Shown here piece after piece: positions 54,562 to 63,196 of a stretch of 64,000 bases of DNA. A model generated the notes under the pieces. It was given only the letters and a program-made list of their open reading frames with translations. It was not told where the DNA came from and made no database searches. Location: NCBI GenBank assembly GCA_963676905.2, contig CAXXVE010000001.1, forward strand, positions 1,922,001 through 1,986,000, read 5' to 3'. Origin of the DNA: Oceanispirochaeta sp963676905 (GTDB lineage Bacteria > Spirochaetota > Spirochaetia > DSM-2461). The position numbers were made by a program, and so were the translations under genes. Each line of letters opens with the position of its first letter. The stretch's first letter is position 1.

Positions 54562-56753
54562 AAAGTACCTCCTTTTGAAAGTATCTGATAGGTATAATAC
54601 AATGTTGCAATAGAATTGCCCGGATTTCCATATTCTCTTTCAAAGTTTATTATGGATCTTGCAACAGGAAGAGCGGCTCCCTTCAATTCGGGAGCCTCTT
54701 TCAACCTCTCCCGGCACCAGTCCAATATGGCCCCATAGTCCTTCTTCTCATAAGAGTCCTGCAGAAAGTCATGGGCCCGGAAGAAGAGGTCCATCTCCCT
54801 TGTTTCATCCAGAAGAATCTGAATGCCCTCTCCGTCCCTGATGTTGTTCATCTGATAGATCCATCCCAGAGGGGGGCTGAGGTCCATCTGCCTGGCCGCA
54901 AGGGTATAGAGGTTCTGTTCATAGGTTTCGCCCTCTCTGCTGACCTCAGGTGTGAAAAGACTTTCCATCCACTCCCCCTCGGGGGCCATGTTGTAAAGGG
55001 CTATTACGTAGTTCAGGTCTCTGTGGATATTCCCCCGCCGACCATGGATATAGCGCTTATAGACCTTATCCATATTTTCGGTGTTTCCTATCCGCCCCAG
55101 GGACTTGGCTGCATTGGATGCAGTCAGGCTGTCCTCGTCCTCCAGAAGACGGGTCAGGACGTCCTCTACCTCCTTCTCCGGATACGCCCCCAGGGCAAAA
55201 ATCGCCTCCTGTCTGTAGAGGGAGTGCTTTTCCATGGCCTCCCTTATCAGGTCGGGCACAAGTTCGGGGCGTCTGCGTTCAAAGAGGGTCTTCATAATGT
55301 CCCCCTTCTCTGCACCAAGGGGGTTGAGGAACATCTGCCTGATTTCCTCATTTGCAAGGGAGGAACCCGTATAGGCCAGTGAGAGAATCAGGGTCTTCCG
55401 CTTCAGGTTGCTTCTGCCGCTGCTCAACCGGCTGATGTCCCGGAAGGTCCGCATGTGTTCAATGGAGAAGAACATGGTCCAGGTCTTCTTCAATGTGGCG
55501 CTGTCCTTCTCATGGAAGCCGGCGGCAACAATGGTGATGAATATGCATATGGCCATGGCAAGGGCAAAGGTCAGGCCGTAGACGTTAAGAACGGGAAGAT
55601 TGAGGGTCGTGGAGGAGAGGTCTGCAAGGCCTCCCGCGGCGAATCCGAGAAAGAAGGCCAGCACCGATGTCACCACTACGTCCATGGATGTGTATGAGAC
55701 AGACCCTTCGTCGGGTATGGACTGGATAAAGAGCCGCGCCGAGAGGAGGGAGAGGATGTTCTGGATAAAGACTGTAAGGAATCCCAGGATATAGAAAAAC
55801 TCGCTGTTTCTGTGGGGTGATATGGTCATCCAGGTGAAGAAGAGGGCGGCCTGGGCAACTCCCGCGGGGAGGATAAAGGGCCTGCTTCCCATTCTGTCGG
55901 CAAAAGGCCTTATAAAGAGGGCCGCCATTACCGAGGCGATTGTAATTATAATTGTGTACATAAAGACCTGTGACGCCGTGAATCCCGCATACTGCCTTAT
56001 AAAGGGAATGGTCATCCCCCCCATAATCTCGATGCTGATGGCGCTCCAGCGGAGCAGAAGAATGGAGCGTTCCTTCTTCTTTTTGAGGGTCCTGGCAAGA
56101 AGCCGGCCCATGTGCTCGCCTTTCACATAGTCAACGGTTTCGCGGTTGGGCATCTTTTTCAGGTTCAGACTGGAGAGGGTGTTGGCTACAACTCCGAGAA
56201 ACTGAAGCGTCAGTATCCCTGTCAGTTCCGAAAGAAACTGGAGAGATGTGAGTACATAGCTGAAGAACCGGGACACAAGGGCAAAGGTGTTGAACCTTGT
56301 GGACGATGTCATCACAACCTCACCCCTGGTCCGGCTTGTGGAGACCATCTTCTGTATTGTCTGCTGTACGGCAACCCCGATGGTCCGGGTGACACAGAAG
56401 AGGGTGTAGGTTACAAGGATAAGCAATACGGCGGACCTTCCCTTCAGGAAGGGGAGAAGGAGGTAGGCCAGTGAGACAATCCCCCGAAGCTGCCAGGCGA
56501 TGTACCCGACCCTGCTGTTTGAACGTCCCCGGAAGAGGAGGGGATAGAAAATCAGCAGCCCCCCTGTAATATAGTGGGCCGCCGAGATATACCCCAGCTC
56601 CATATTGCTGGCGCCGTAGAGTATGGCTAAAAGGTATACCGTCGTATTCCCCAGAAAACTGAATCCAATGCCGTTAAAGCAGACAAAGCGGTAGTAGTAT
56701 TTTCTGGCGGTTTCGCGTTCTTTCTGAGAAAGGTACTTGGTTCTTTTTATCAT
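54558..56753 (-). CDS. MFS-fold membrane protein with C-terminal HEAT repeats
   Basis: 731 residues. Residues 15-425 are about twelve membrane spans arranged as in the major facilitator family (N-half to ~185, basic loop with KKKKERS near 220, C-half from ~232). Residues 455-730 are cytoplasmic helices in pairs, with at least two clear HEAT-like units (YRQEAIFALGAYPEKEVEDVLTRLLED-type spacing, then NAAKSLGRIGNTENMDKV). MFS transporters rarely carry such a tail. No substrate can be inferred. Translational coupling with a hybrid kinase suggests a transporter-like sensor. The start lacks a good ribosome site; an inverted repeat flanks it. Confidence 0.85.
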   Translation of the reverse strand: MIKRTKYLSQKERETARKYYYRFVCFNGIGFSFLGNTTVYLLAILYGASNMELGYISAAHYITGGLLIFYPLLFRGRSNSRVGYIAWQLRGIVSLAYLLLPFLKGRSAVLLILVTYTLFCVTRTIGVAVQQTIQKMVSTSRTRGEVVMTSSTRFNTFALVSRFFSYVLTSLQFLSELTGILTLQFLGVVANTLSSLNLKKMPNRETVDYVKGEHMGRLLARTLKKKKERSILLLRWSAISIEIMGGMTIPFIRQYAGFTASQVFMYTIIITIASVMAALFIRPFADRMGSRPFILPAGVAQAALFFTWMTISPHRNSEFFYILGFLTVFIQNILSLLSARLFIQSIPDEGSVSYTSMDVVVTSVLAFFLGFAAGGLADLSSTTLNLPVLNVYGLTFALAMAICIFITIVAAGFHEKDSATLKKTWTMFFSIEHMRTFRDISRLSSGRSNLKRKTLILSLAYTGSSLANEEIRQMFLNPLGAEKGDIMKTLFERRRPELVPDLIREAMEKHSLYRQEAIFALGAYPEKEVEDVLTRLLEDEDSLTASNAAKSLGRIGNTENMDKVYKRYIHGRRGNIHRDLNYVIALYNMAPEGEWMESLFTPEVSREGETYEQNLYTLAARQMDLSPPLGWIYQMNNIRDGEGIQILLDETREMDLFFRAHDFLQDSYEKKDYGAILDWCRERLKEAPELKGAALPVARSIINFEREYGNPGNSIATLYYTYQILSKGGTL

Positions 56754-56759
56754 TGCAGG

Positions 56760-56839
56760 CTGAAGGTTGCTCCGGATTTATTTTAAAACTTTTTTTCAAA
56801 CATCGATACTTAAAAAGAATAGAACCTTAGAACCTTCAG
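56760..56839 (-). promoter_or_regulatory. Long-range inverted repeat before MFS-HEAT start
   Basis: CTGAAGGTT (56760-56768) and AACCTTCAG (56831-56839) are perfect arms 62 nt apart. The first lies directly before the start codon of the MFS-HEAT gene, so pairing in its mRNA leader would hide the initiation region. A related AACCTT copy sits next to the distal arm. Confidence 0.35.
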
Positions 56840-57018
56840 GTAAAGTAATTTATCAAAAAACAGAGCTTTCTTAAGGGGGCAGAGGGAGCTCCGGGAGAGG
56901 GGATAACAGAAAAATTAAAAAAAACTGATTTTATTGTAACTCTCTTTTAAGAGGGTAGTTTTCAAAGTGTAGAACAACAGGGATTCTCCTAATTTTTGTA
57001 GATTTTTTTCATTTACTT

Positions 57019-57056
57019 GCCCCCGGGTTTCCTCCTTTTCCCGGGGGCTCTTTTTT
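57019..57056 (+). terminator. Orphan + strand terminator (possible small RNA end)
   Basis: GCCCCCGGG (57019-57027) and CCCGGGGGC (57040-57048) form a perfect 9-bp stem with a 12-nt loop TTTCCTCCTTTT, followed by TCTTTTTT on the + strand only. Both flanking genes are on the minus strand, so the natural reading is a + strand transcript within the 322-nt gap 56754-57075. No confident promoter was found. The loop is complementary to Shine-Dalgarno sequences. Confidence 0.6.
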
Positions 57057-57075
57057 GCCCCTGTATTTCGGCGGT

Positions 57076-59037
57076 TCAGTCGGCGGCGGCAAAGAAGTTG
57101 TGAAACTCGTCATCCGCCGCCCGGGTATACTTTTTAAGATCATCATCACTGCACTCTGCCAGCTCCTCAAAGGTGCAGGAGGCATTGCTGTCAATGTCCT
57201 CGGAGTGGAGGATGTAGGTCGTCTGATAGAAGGAGAGCTTCTTCGACGGGTGGATGCCCATCTCAATCAGTTTCTGTGCAGCCCCCCGGATCAGTTTAAG
57301 CTTTGTTATCAGATCTTCACCTGACTTGACCGACCAGACTCCCAGAACAATGGGTTTGCTGTCGATATTCATGTCTCCTATAAACTCACCCCGCACAAGA
57401 AGTTCCTTGGGCTTGCCGAGATAGGGGGCGAAATCCAGGTGCTCCGCCAGTTTTCTGTCGGTGGCCCTGAAGTTTCCTGTTTCCGGGTCCAGTGTAAAGA
57501 TAATGATGTTTTCAAAGGCCTGGCCGTAGCTTTTGAACATGGCCCCCTTGAAGTCCCCTGTCTTCCGGCTCTCTTTCAGCCTGTCCTTCCTTGATTTTAT
57601 CTCCTGAACAATCTCAAGGAGCCACTCCTTGACCACAGGATCGTCGCAGCGGTACTCCTCTGTCTCTTTTGTAAGCAGCTCAAGGCTCAGGGAACCCTCC
57701 ATATAGGATAGGACGGTTCTGTGTATGTTTCGGATATTGTGGTATTTACTGAACTTCATAAGCAGGTCGAAGAGGAATATCTCCATCTTCCGGAGCTGCC
57801 AGATCGAGGCGATCACCGCATTCCGGCTGACCCCCTCATGGAGCTCCGCCTTCTCCCAGAGCATCTTGAACTCGCCCAGTCTCCGCTCCATTGATATATG
57901 CCACTTGTCCAGGCGTCCCGAGACCTTCTCCAGTCTGATCTGCCAGCGTGTTCCCCGGCCCTTGATGCTGGAAACATCGATGTTCTGTGCCCCGAAGGTG
58001 GCATAGATCTGTCTCGTACCGATGCCTTCGCCTGTTTTGCCGCCTTTTGTGGTTCTTCCCACAAAAAGGGGGATACCGTCGACCCCTTTCTTCAGCTTTG
58101 CCTCGTCTATGCCGGCTCCGTTATCCTCCAGTTCCAGAAGAATATGATCGTCCTCGTTCATCAGGGATATCCTGATAACGCCCTTTCTCTTTGCCTCGGA
58201 TACGGCGTCCAGCGAGTTGGATGCAAGATTGATCAGGGCCCGGCCTATGCTTACAAAGGAGCCCGGTGTCTGGGACTCTCTGGTTCTCAGCTCAAGGTGG
58301 AGCTCGCAGGGAGTGGTGGATGCTTCAATGTAGGGGATGATCCTTTCAAGAATCAGGTCCTGGAGATTGACAGTATGGGAGACGAGCAGGTTGTCACGGA
58401 AGGAGTTGAGGATGTTGATCATTGTTGTTGTCTCCCGGTTCAGATCCTCAATGATCCTGTCGGCGTTGTCCACCGAGAGCATATCCACCATGTTGGACAT
58501 CAGGCGGAGGGTCTTGCGGGCATCGTGGCGTGTCTTGCCGATCTCCTCAGCGCTGCGGGGCTTCTTCTCACGTTTCTCATCCAGAACCAGAATGTCATGC
58601 TTGTCTGCCAGAAGGTGACTGTAGACAAGGTTCCTGTAGACCATGGGTTCACCCTGGCGGAACCCCTTGTTCTGGAAGAATTCGATGGTGTCCCTCTGCT
58701 TCTCCCATATGTAGAGGTAGACCCTTCCGTTTCCGGGAATCCGGGAGGCCAGATACTCGATAAACTCGGTACCGATTCCCCGTCCCCTGCCGAAGGGGCT
58801 TGTGACCAGTTTGTATATGTGGAAATTTCTGCGGTGCCTGTCGGTGTAGACAAGCATGTATCCCAGTATCTCTCCCTCGTCCACCCATACGCAGCTGTAG
58901 TCTCTGTCCTTCTCAATATCCGGGTCCCTTATATAGGGCGACGGGATGATAAATGTATCGATATTGAGCAGAGGGTTCCGGGCCACAAGATCTTCTATTG
59001 ACTCGGTCAGAGGCTGAATATGGGGATTGCGGGTCAC
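57076..59037 (-). CDS. GNAT acetyltransferase-histidine kinase-like ATPase fusion
   Basis: 653 residues. Residues about 1-140 are a GNAT domain with acetyl-CoA loop GRGRGIGTEFI. A helical pair follows with RHDARKTL (about 180), resembling the H box of histidine kinases. An HATPase domain (about 250-370) has NLASNSLDAV, DNGAGI, TTKGGKTGEGIGT. The last ~280 residues are not recognised and contain no membrane span. A signalling enzyme joining acetylation and kinase or chaperone-type ATPase activity is suggested; the substrate is unknown. GTG start overlaps the HD gene stop (GTGA). A longer frame reaching to 59187 runs inside the HD gene and its start residues are unlike any domain, so it is rejected. 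Confidence 0.8.
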   Translation of the reverse strand: MTRNPHIQPLTESIEDLVARNPLLNIDTFIIPSPYIRDPDIEKDRDYSCVWVDEGEILGYMLVYTDRHRRNFHIYKLVTSPFGRGRGIGTEFIEYLASRIPGNGRVYLYIWEKQRDTIEFFQNKGFRQGEPMVYRNLVYSHLLADKHDILVLDEKREKKPRSAEEIGKTRHDARKTLRLMSNMVDMLSVDNADRIIEDLNRETTTMINILNSFRDNLLVSHTVNLQDLILERIIPYIEASTTPCELHLELRTRESQTPGSFVSIGRALINLASNSLDAVSEAKRKGVIRISLMNEDDHILLELEDNGAGIDEAKLKKGVDGIPLFVGRTTKGGKTGEGIGTRQIYATFGAQNIDVSSIKGRGTRWQIRLEKVSGRLDKWHISMERRLGEFKMLWEKAELHEGVSRNAVIASIWQLRKMEIFLFDLLMKFSKYHNIRNIHRTVLSYMEGSLSLELLTKETEEYRCDDPVVKEWLLEIVQEIKSRKDRLKESRKTGDFKGAMFKSYGQAFENIIIFTLDPETGNFRATDRKLAEHLDFAPYLGKPKELLVRGEFIGDMNIDSKPIVLGVWSVKSGEDLITKLKLIRGAAQKLIEMGIHPSKKLSFYQTTYILHSEDIDSNASCTFEELAECSDDDLKKYTRAADDEFHNFFAAAD

Positions 59038-59603
59038 TCTTCGCCTGCCAGTCCTATTTCGGGGGCCACCTGCTTCATGGCATCGATGGTCATGGCTATA
59101 AGGTCTCCTGTCTCCATGCCGAGCATGGCGGCTCCCTTCTCTATGATGCTCCGGTCCACTCCGGCGGAAAAGCCTTTGGCCTTCCACTTCTTTTTGACAG
59201 ACTTGACTCCCAGATCCAGAATACTCTTTGAGGGCCGTACCAGAACGGTGGCTGTGATCAGCCCTGTGAGCTCGTCACAGGCATAGAGGATCTTCTCCAT
59301 CTCGTGCTCCGGCTCCACTTCGCTGCAGATTCCCCAGCCGTGGGAGACCACCCCGTGAATCACCTCTTCGGGCCACCCCCGCTCTTCCAGAATCTCCGGG
59401 GCCTTGATGCAGTGCTGGTCCGGATACTTTTCATAGTCGATATCATGAAGAAGGCCGACGATTCCCCAGAAATCGGGATCATGTCCCCGTTGACCGGCGG
59501 CATGGCGCATTACAGCCTCCACCGAAAGGGCATGGGTATAAAGGCTCTCTGACTTGTTGTACTCCCTGAAAAGGGTCAGGGCCGCGTCTCTGTCAAGCTC
59601 CAT
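59034..59603 (-). CDS. HD-domain phosphohydrolase
   Basis: 189 residues. HD motif residues: HALSVEAVMRHAA (first His), GLLHDIDYEKYP (His-Asp), HGVVSHG and YACDELTGLI (last Asp). The family hydrolyses phosphate from nucleotides or other small molecules using metals; the arrangement resembles small predicted hydrolases of the HDIG type, substrate unknown. It overlaps the sulfatase-like gene by 11 nt and the GNAT-kinase gene by 4 nt. Confidence 0.9.
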   Translation of the reverse strand: MELDRDAALTLFREYNKSESLYTHALSVEAVMRHAAGQRGHDPDFWGIVGLLHDIDYEKYPDQHCIKAPEILEERGWPEEVIHGVVSHGWGICSEVEPEHEMEKILYACDELTGLITATVLVRPSKSILDLGVKSVKKKWKAKGFSAGVDRSIIEKGAAMLGMETGDLIAMTIDAMKQVAPEIGLAGEE

Positions 59604-61302
59604 TCTGTTCTCCTGCTTTTGTTTTCATCTTCTTCTCTTTGGTTATGAGATCCCTCAGTTCCTTGTCGCTGAAACCGCCTTCCTTCTGCCACTGTTCCAG
59701 ATCCAGCTCTTCCAGATCCACAAGGTTCTCTTTTTCCACGCATTGAAGCAGCTCATCAATAAAACTGTTCATCCGCCCGGCTTCCCTCGGGTCCTGTATC
59801 ATTTTATGGAAGACTGGAAAAGGTCCCGGTCTGGCAGGCTGGTCAACTCCCTCGTCAAGGGCTATAAATCCCTCTTCTCCGATGCATCCCTCGGGGCCCC
59901 AGAGCCGTTCCTGCTCCAGAAGGGAGGTTTTCAGCTCTTCTCTGACTCTCAGGACTTCCTCATCCTGGGCGCTGAACAGGAGGTTCCGGCTCTCTGCGGG
60001 GTCCTGGTTCAGGTCAAAGAGCTCCTCCCGGCCGTCGCGGTAGTAGTAGTTGTATTTATAAGCTTTTGTTCTCAGGGATATCCACCGCCGAATGCCTGAG
60101 CCGTACTCCATATACTGCAGAGTCCTGTCTTTCCCGGACTCTTCACTCTTCTCCTTCAGGAGGCTTTCTCCGGGGAGTCTGGTGGATTTGTAGGATATCC
60201 GTATGCCCGCGGCATCCATTATGGTGGGAAGGATGTCTTTCAGGTCGGCAAAATCATCGCATTTCTCTCCCGGTTCAATCCGTATGGGATAGCTGAGGAT
60301 CAGGGGAATACGGGTACAGCTGTCGTAGGGCAGGCCTTTTTCCATGCATTCATGATCTCCAAGCATGTCTCCGTGATCACTTACAAAGATAATCAGTGTG
60401 TTCCGTCTCTGATCAGTGGCTTCCAGACAGTCCAGAACCCGCCCTATATTGTAGTCAACCTGTGAAACGGCGCTGTAGTAGAGCTCCCTGTACCGGCGGA
60501 ACCAGCCGGTGGGGATCTTTCTGTAGAGGGCGGCGTTCTTTTCGGCTGCCGGAGAGAGGGGCGTGCTGGATTTGAGTTCTCCGGGGAGCTCACTCTCCCT
60601 GTAGAGGTCTGCAAAGCGTCCCGCCGGATTCTGGGGGGGGCGCGGGGAGAGCCAGCTGAGCTTCAGAAGCCAGGGGTGACGCCCCCTGTTGGTCTCCAGA
60701 AAGTCGATGGCCCTGTCGGCTACCCAGCTGTCTCCCTGATGCTCTTCAGGGATCAGAGGGCTCTGGGGGACATGGTAAAGAAGATTCTCGCATCCGTGGA
60801 TATTCAGAATATGGCCGTAGCCCTGTTTTTTAAGGTAGAGGGCGTAATCGTCAATTTCCCTGTATTCCGGGTGGGGCTCCATAAGATGGATGCGGTCGAA
60901 GCCGCGGTGCCGCCGGGGAGGAACAAACTGGTTCTTTCCGACGGAAACTGTTTCATATCCGTGGTCCGACAGAAGCTGGGGGTATGTGTAGATCCAACCG
61001 GGCATTCCGAAGTTTCTGTTGTATTCGGTATAGCCGTGGGTCTTGCCTGTCAGTCCTGTAAGCATGTTGTGCCGGGCTGCCATTCCATCGGGAACCGGTG
61101 TGAAGGCATGGGTGTAGAGCCTGCCGGAGGCGGCAAGCCGGTCCAGCTGGGGGGTATACATATGCTCAGCCCCTGCGTATTTTATGGTGTCAAAACGCTG
61201 CTGATCTGTCATAAGGATCAGAATATTGGGGCGCTCTTTCTCCGGGTCATTATTGTCATAGGGTAGTGTTGTAAGGTTGTCCTTCTCTTGAGATCCGTCC
61301 AT
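59593..61302 (-). CDS. Sulfatase-fold protein lacking the formylglycine nucleophile
   Basis: 569 residues of the alkaline phosphatase/sulfatase superfamily, without signal peptide. It aligns from RPNILILMTDQQ (metal Asp33) to VSDHGDMLGDH (Asp309, His310). In the CxPxR box, the position of the converted Cys/Ser is Gly73 (GMAARHNMLTG). Further, in the GKxH motif Lys123 is kept but His is Gln125, and in the PHxP stretch His is Arg221. Lys322 is retained. Thus metal-site residues remain while nucleophile and two catalytic His are gone: it is either a pseudoenzyme or has a shifted chemistry. GGAGAAG precedes the ATG. First gene of a coupled trio. Confidence 0.85.
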   Translation of the reverse strand: MDGSQEKDNLTTLPYDNNDPEKERPNILILMTDQQRFDTIKYAGAEHMYTPQLDRLAASGRLYTHAFTPVPDGMAARHNMLTGLTGKTHGYTEYNRNFGMPGWIYTYPQLLSDHGYETVSVGKNQFVPPRRHRGFDRIHLMEPHPEYREIDDYALYLKKQGYGHILNIHGCENLLYHVPQSPLIPEEHQGDSWVADRAIDFLETNRGRHPWLLKLSWLSPRPPQNPAGRFADLYRESELPGELKSSTPLSPAAEKNAALYRKIPTGWFRRYRELYYSAVSQVDYNIGRVLDCLEATDQRRNTLIIFVSDHGDMLGDHECMEKGLPYDSCTRIPLILSYPIRIEPGEKCDDFADLKDILPTIMDAAGIRISYKSTRLPGESLLKEKSEESGKDRTLQYMEYGSGIRRWISLRTKAYKYNYYYRDGREELFDLNQDPAESRNLLFSAQDEEVLRVREELKTSLLEQERLWGPEGCIGEEGFIALDEGVDQPARPGPFPVFHKMIQDPREAGRMNSFIDELLQCVEKENLVDLEELDLEQWQKEGGFSDKELRDLITKEKKMKTKAGEQNGA

Positions 61303-61361
61303 GTCTTCTCCTTCAAGTAACTATAATACACCATTCGTTCAGGGGGGAGCCTCCTTAAGGC

Positions 61362-61394
61362 AAAAAAAATCCCCCCTTCGGTAAAAGGGGGGAT
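61362..61394 (-). terminator. Intrinsic terminator after aminotransferase gene
   Basis: On the minus strand ATCCCCCCTT and AAGGGGGGAT arms (61369-61394) are followed by eight T. It ends the pxp-aminotransferase transcript before the sulfatase-like operon. Confidence 0.95.
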
Positions 61395-61422
61395 AACTGA
61401 TTATAGAGCCGGAGGCTGGAAA

Positions 61423-62292
61423 TCAGACAGCAGCTGTTTCTTTAACGGCGCTTACTTTTCCAAGACCGTAGGCTGTGGTGAACTCTCTAAAGAGTTCCAT
61501 CACCCTTTTTGTGTTCTGACCGGGTTTTCCGTCGGCGATGATCTGGTCATCCACCTGGATAACGGGAACGATCTCCTTGTTGGACGCGGAGATCATAACC
61601 TCACTTGCCTTCAGGAGGTCATCGCGGCTCAGGTCTCTGAGTTCTACCTCGAACTCACCGTCCATCAGATCCAGGACAACAGAGCGTGTGATTCCATGAA
61701 GGATGCCCTTGTCGGGTGTGACCCATTTACCATCAATAAAGAGGTAGATGTTGGTTGTCGTTCCCTCGAGGACACGGCCATCTCTGTCTACATAGACAGA
61801 TTCTATGGCACCGGCTTTTTTTGCTTCCTGCTGTGTGAGGACTGCATTCATATAGTTTGTGCTCTTTGCTTCGGGCATGTAGCGTTCTACATCGGAAGTG
61901 ATGATTTTTGCTCCGTCTTTATACCACCAGTCGGGGAGGTCCATTTTTTCTGTGACCATGACCATGAGCTTGCCGTTTCCCTGGGGAGTAACGGAGTCGG
62001 GGCTTATGCCGCCGGTGTAGACGAATCTTATATTGGACTCTTCAAAGTCGTTGCGGCTCAGGGTATCCATAACGATGTCGCAAACCTCTTCCTGGCTGCA
62101 GGGAAGATCGAGTCCCACATGAGCCCCGGAATTGGCGAAACGCTGGACGTGCTCCTTGAGATAGAAGGGACGGCCGTTGTAAGTCCGCAGGAAGTCAAAA
62201 ATACCATAACCTCTCAGCACTGCCATATCGCTTACAGAAAGGACCGCATCCTTTGAGTCGACGAATTCTCCGTCAATGTAAAAAACACTCAT
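61423..62292 (-). CDS. Class IV PLP aminotransferase (branched-chain or D-amino acid type)
   Basis: 289 residues. FYIDGEFVDSKDAVLSVSDMAVLRGYGIFDFLRTYNG and the lysine-bearing KSTNYMNAVLTQQEAKKAG (PLP Lys near 143) with VLEGTTTNIY and GITRSVVLDL identify fold type IV. BCAT, DAAT and 4-amino-4-deoxychorismate lyase share these marks. Residues around the pocket do not settle which. It lies 42 nt after pxpC, in the same operon as the 5-oxoprolinase genes, possibly acting on glutamate produced by them (inference). AAGGAGA precedes the ATG. Confidence 0.88.
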   Translation of the reverse strand: MSVFYIDGEFVDSKDAVLSVSDMAVLRGYGIFDFLRTYNGRPFYLKEHVQRFANSGAHVGLDLPCSQEEVCDIVMDTLSRNDFEESNIRFVYTGGISPDSVTPQGNGKLMVMVTEKMDLPDWWYKDGAKIITSDVERYMPEAKSTNYMNAVLTQQEAKKAGAIESVYVDRDGRVLEGTTTNIYLFIDGKWVTPDKGILHGITRSVVLDLMDGEFEVELRDLSRDDLLKASEVMISASNKEIVPVIQVDDQIIADGKPGQNTKRVMELFREFTTAYGLGKVSAVKETAAV

Positions 62293-62334
62293 AATATTCT
62301 CCTTGAATCAAAATCCGTATTCCGGGATTTAAAA

Positions 62335-63192
62335 TTACTTATTTAGCAGCCCGTTCAGGGCTTCATTTTTTGCCCAGAGGGCATTATAGGCTTCAGCGGG
62401 AGCCACTTCTTTGAAGTGGACCACCTGTCCGGGGCCGTAATGGGCCAGCATGTCCACATCCGCCGTAATAACATTGAAGATCCGGGGGTATCCTCCCACT
62501 GTCTGTCTGTGCTTCAGAAGGATAATGGGACCCTTTGGCGTGAGCTGGACAGTTCCGTCGCTCACCGCCTCGCTGATCATATTGCCGGGCATCTCCAGGT
62601 TCAGTTCCCTGCCGCCGCAGGAAAGGCGCATGCCCATATTGTTGATGTCCTGAGTAAGGGTCCATCCCTCTTTCAGAAAGAGTTCCGGATTCTTAAGATA
62701 CTTAAACTCAGGGCCCTTTATCACACGGATGGCTCCCTTCGGATCTCTCCAGCTGCTCAGGCTCTCATAGGAGGGGCGCACCCGTCCTTCGGGGCTCTCT
62801 TTTTGAGAAGCTGTCTCAGGCAGATCTTTTAACGGCCGGCAGGACAGATAGCTCCTGAAACCGTACTTTCTGGGGCCGAAGACAAGGGTCATTCCCTTTT
62901 CCGCCCTTACAACTGTTCCATGGGCCACTTCTGCCTCCGATGAGTCAGTTTTGAGGCTGACTTTCTGAAAGGCACCGCCTGTGATCACGATCAGACAGTC
63001 CTCAAGAATTTCAAGCTTCGGCGGGTAGATTATCTCCAGGGCCTCGGCATCCTCGGGATTCCCAAGCAGAAGGTTTCCGCACTTATATGAAAAAAGATCC
63101 ATGGCTCCGGCAGGACTTATGCCTATATCCTGTTTTCCGAATTCCGGACCACTGGTATATCTGCTTATGCCTTTTGTCAGTTCCTTGAACAT
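62335..63192 (-). CDS. pxpC: 5-Oxoprolinase subunit C
   Basis: 285 residues of the carboxyltransferase/allophanate hydrolase subunit 2 family. QDIGISPAGAMDLFSYKCGNLLLGN, ALEIIYPP, VITGGAF and LLKHRQTVGGYPRIFNVITADVDMLAHYGPGQVV are signatures. With PxpA and PxpB it opens 5-oxoproline to glutamate using ATP. It begins 4 nt after pxpA. Confidence 0.93.
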   Translation of the reverse strand: MFKELTKGISRYTSGPEFGKQDIGISPAGAMDLFSYKCGNLLLGNPEDAEALEIIYPPKLEILEDCLIVITGGAFQKVSLKTDSSEAEVAHGTVVRAEKGMTLVFGPRKYGFRSYLSCRPLKDLPETASQKESPEGRVRPSYESLSSWRDPKGAIRVIKGPEFKYLKNPELFLKEGWTLTQDINNMGMRLSCGGRELNLEMPGNMISEAVSDGTVQLTPKGPIILLKHRQTVGGYPRIFNVITADVDMLAHYGPGQVVHFKEVAPAEAYNALWAKNEALNGLLNK

Positions 63193-63196
63193 CCTA

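Noticed and set aside
57000..57030. Seven-residue minus strand frame after a Shine-Dalgarno-like loop (leader peptide)
   Set aside because: Distance from the GGAGG to the ATG is about 17 nt and nothing downstream would need a leader there.
59038..59187. Upstream extension of the GNAT-kinase reading frame (50 extra residues)
   Set aside because: It lies wholly inside the HD gene, has an Arg/His-rich composition unlike any domain, and the GTG at 59037 overlaps the HD stop as expected for coupled genes.
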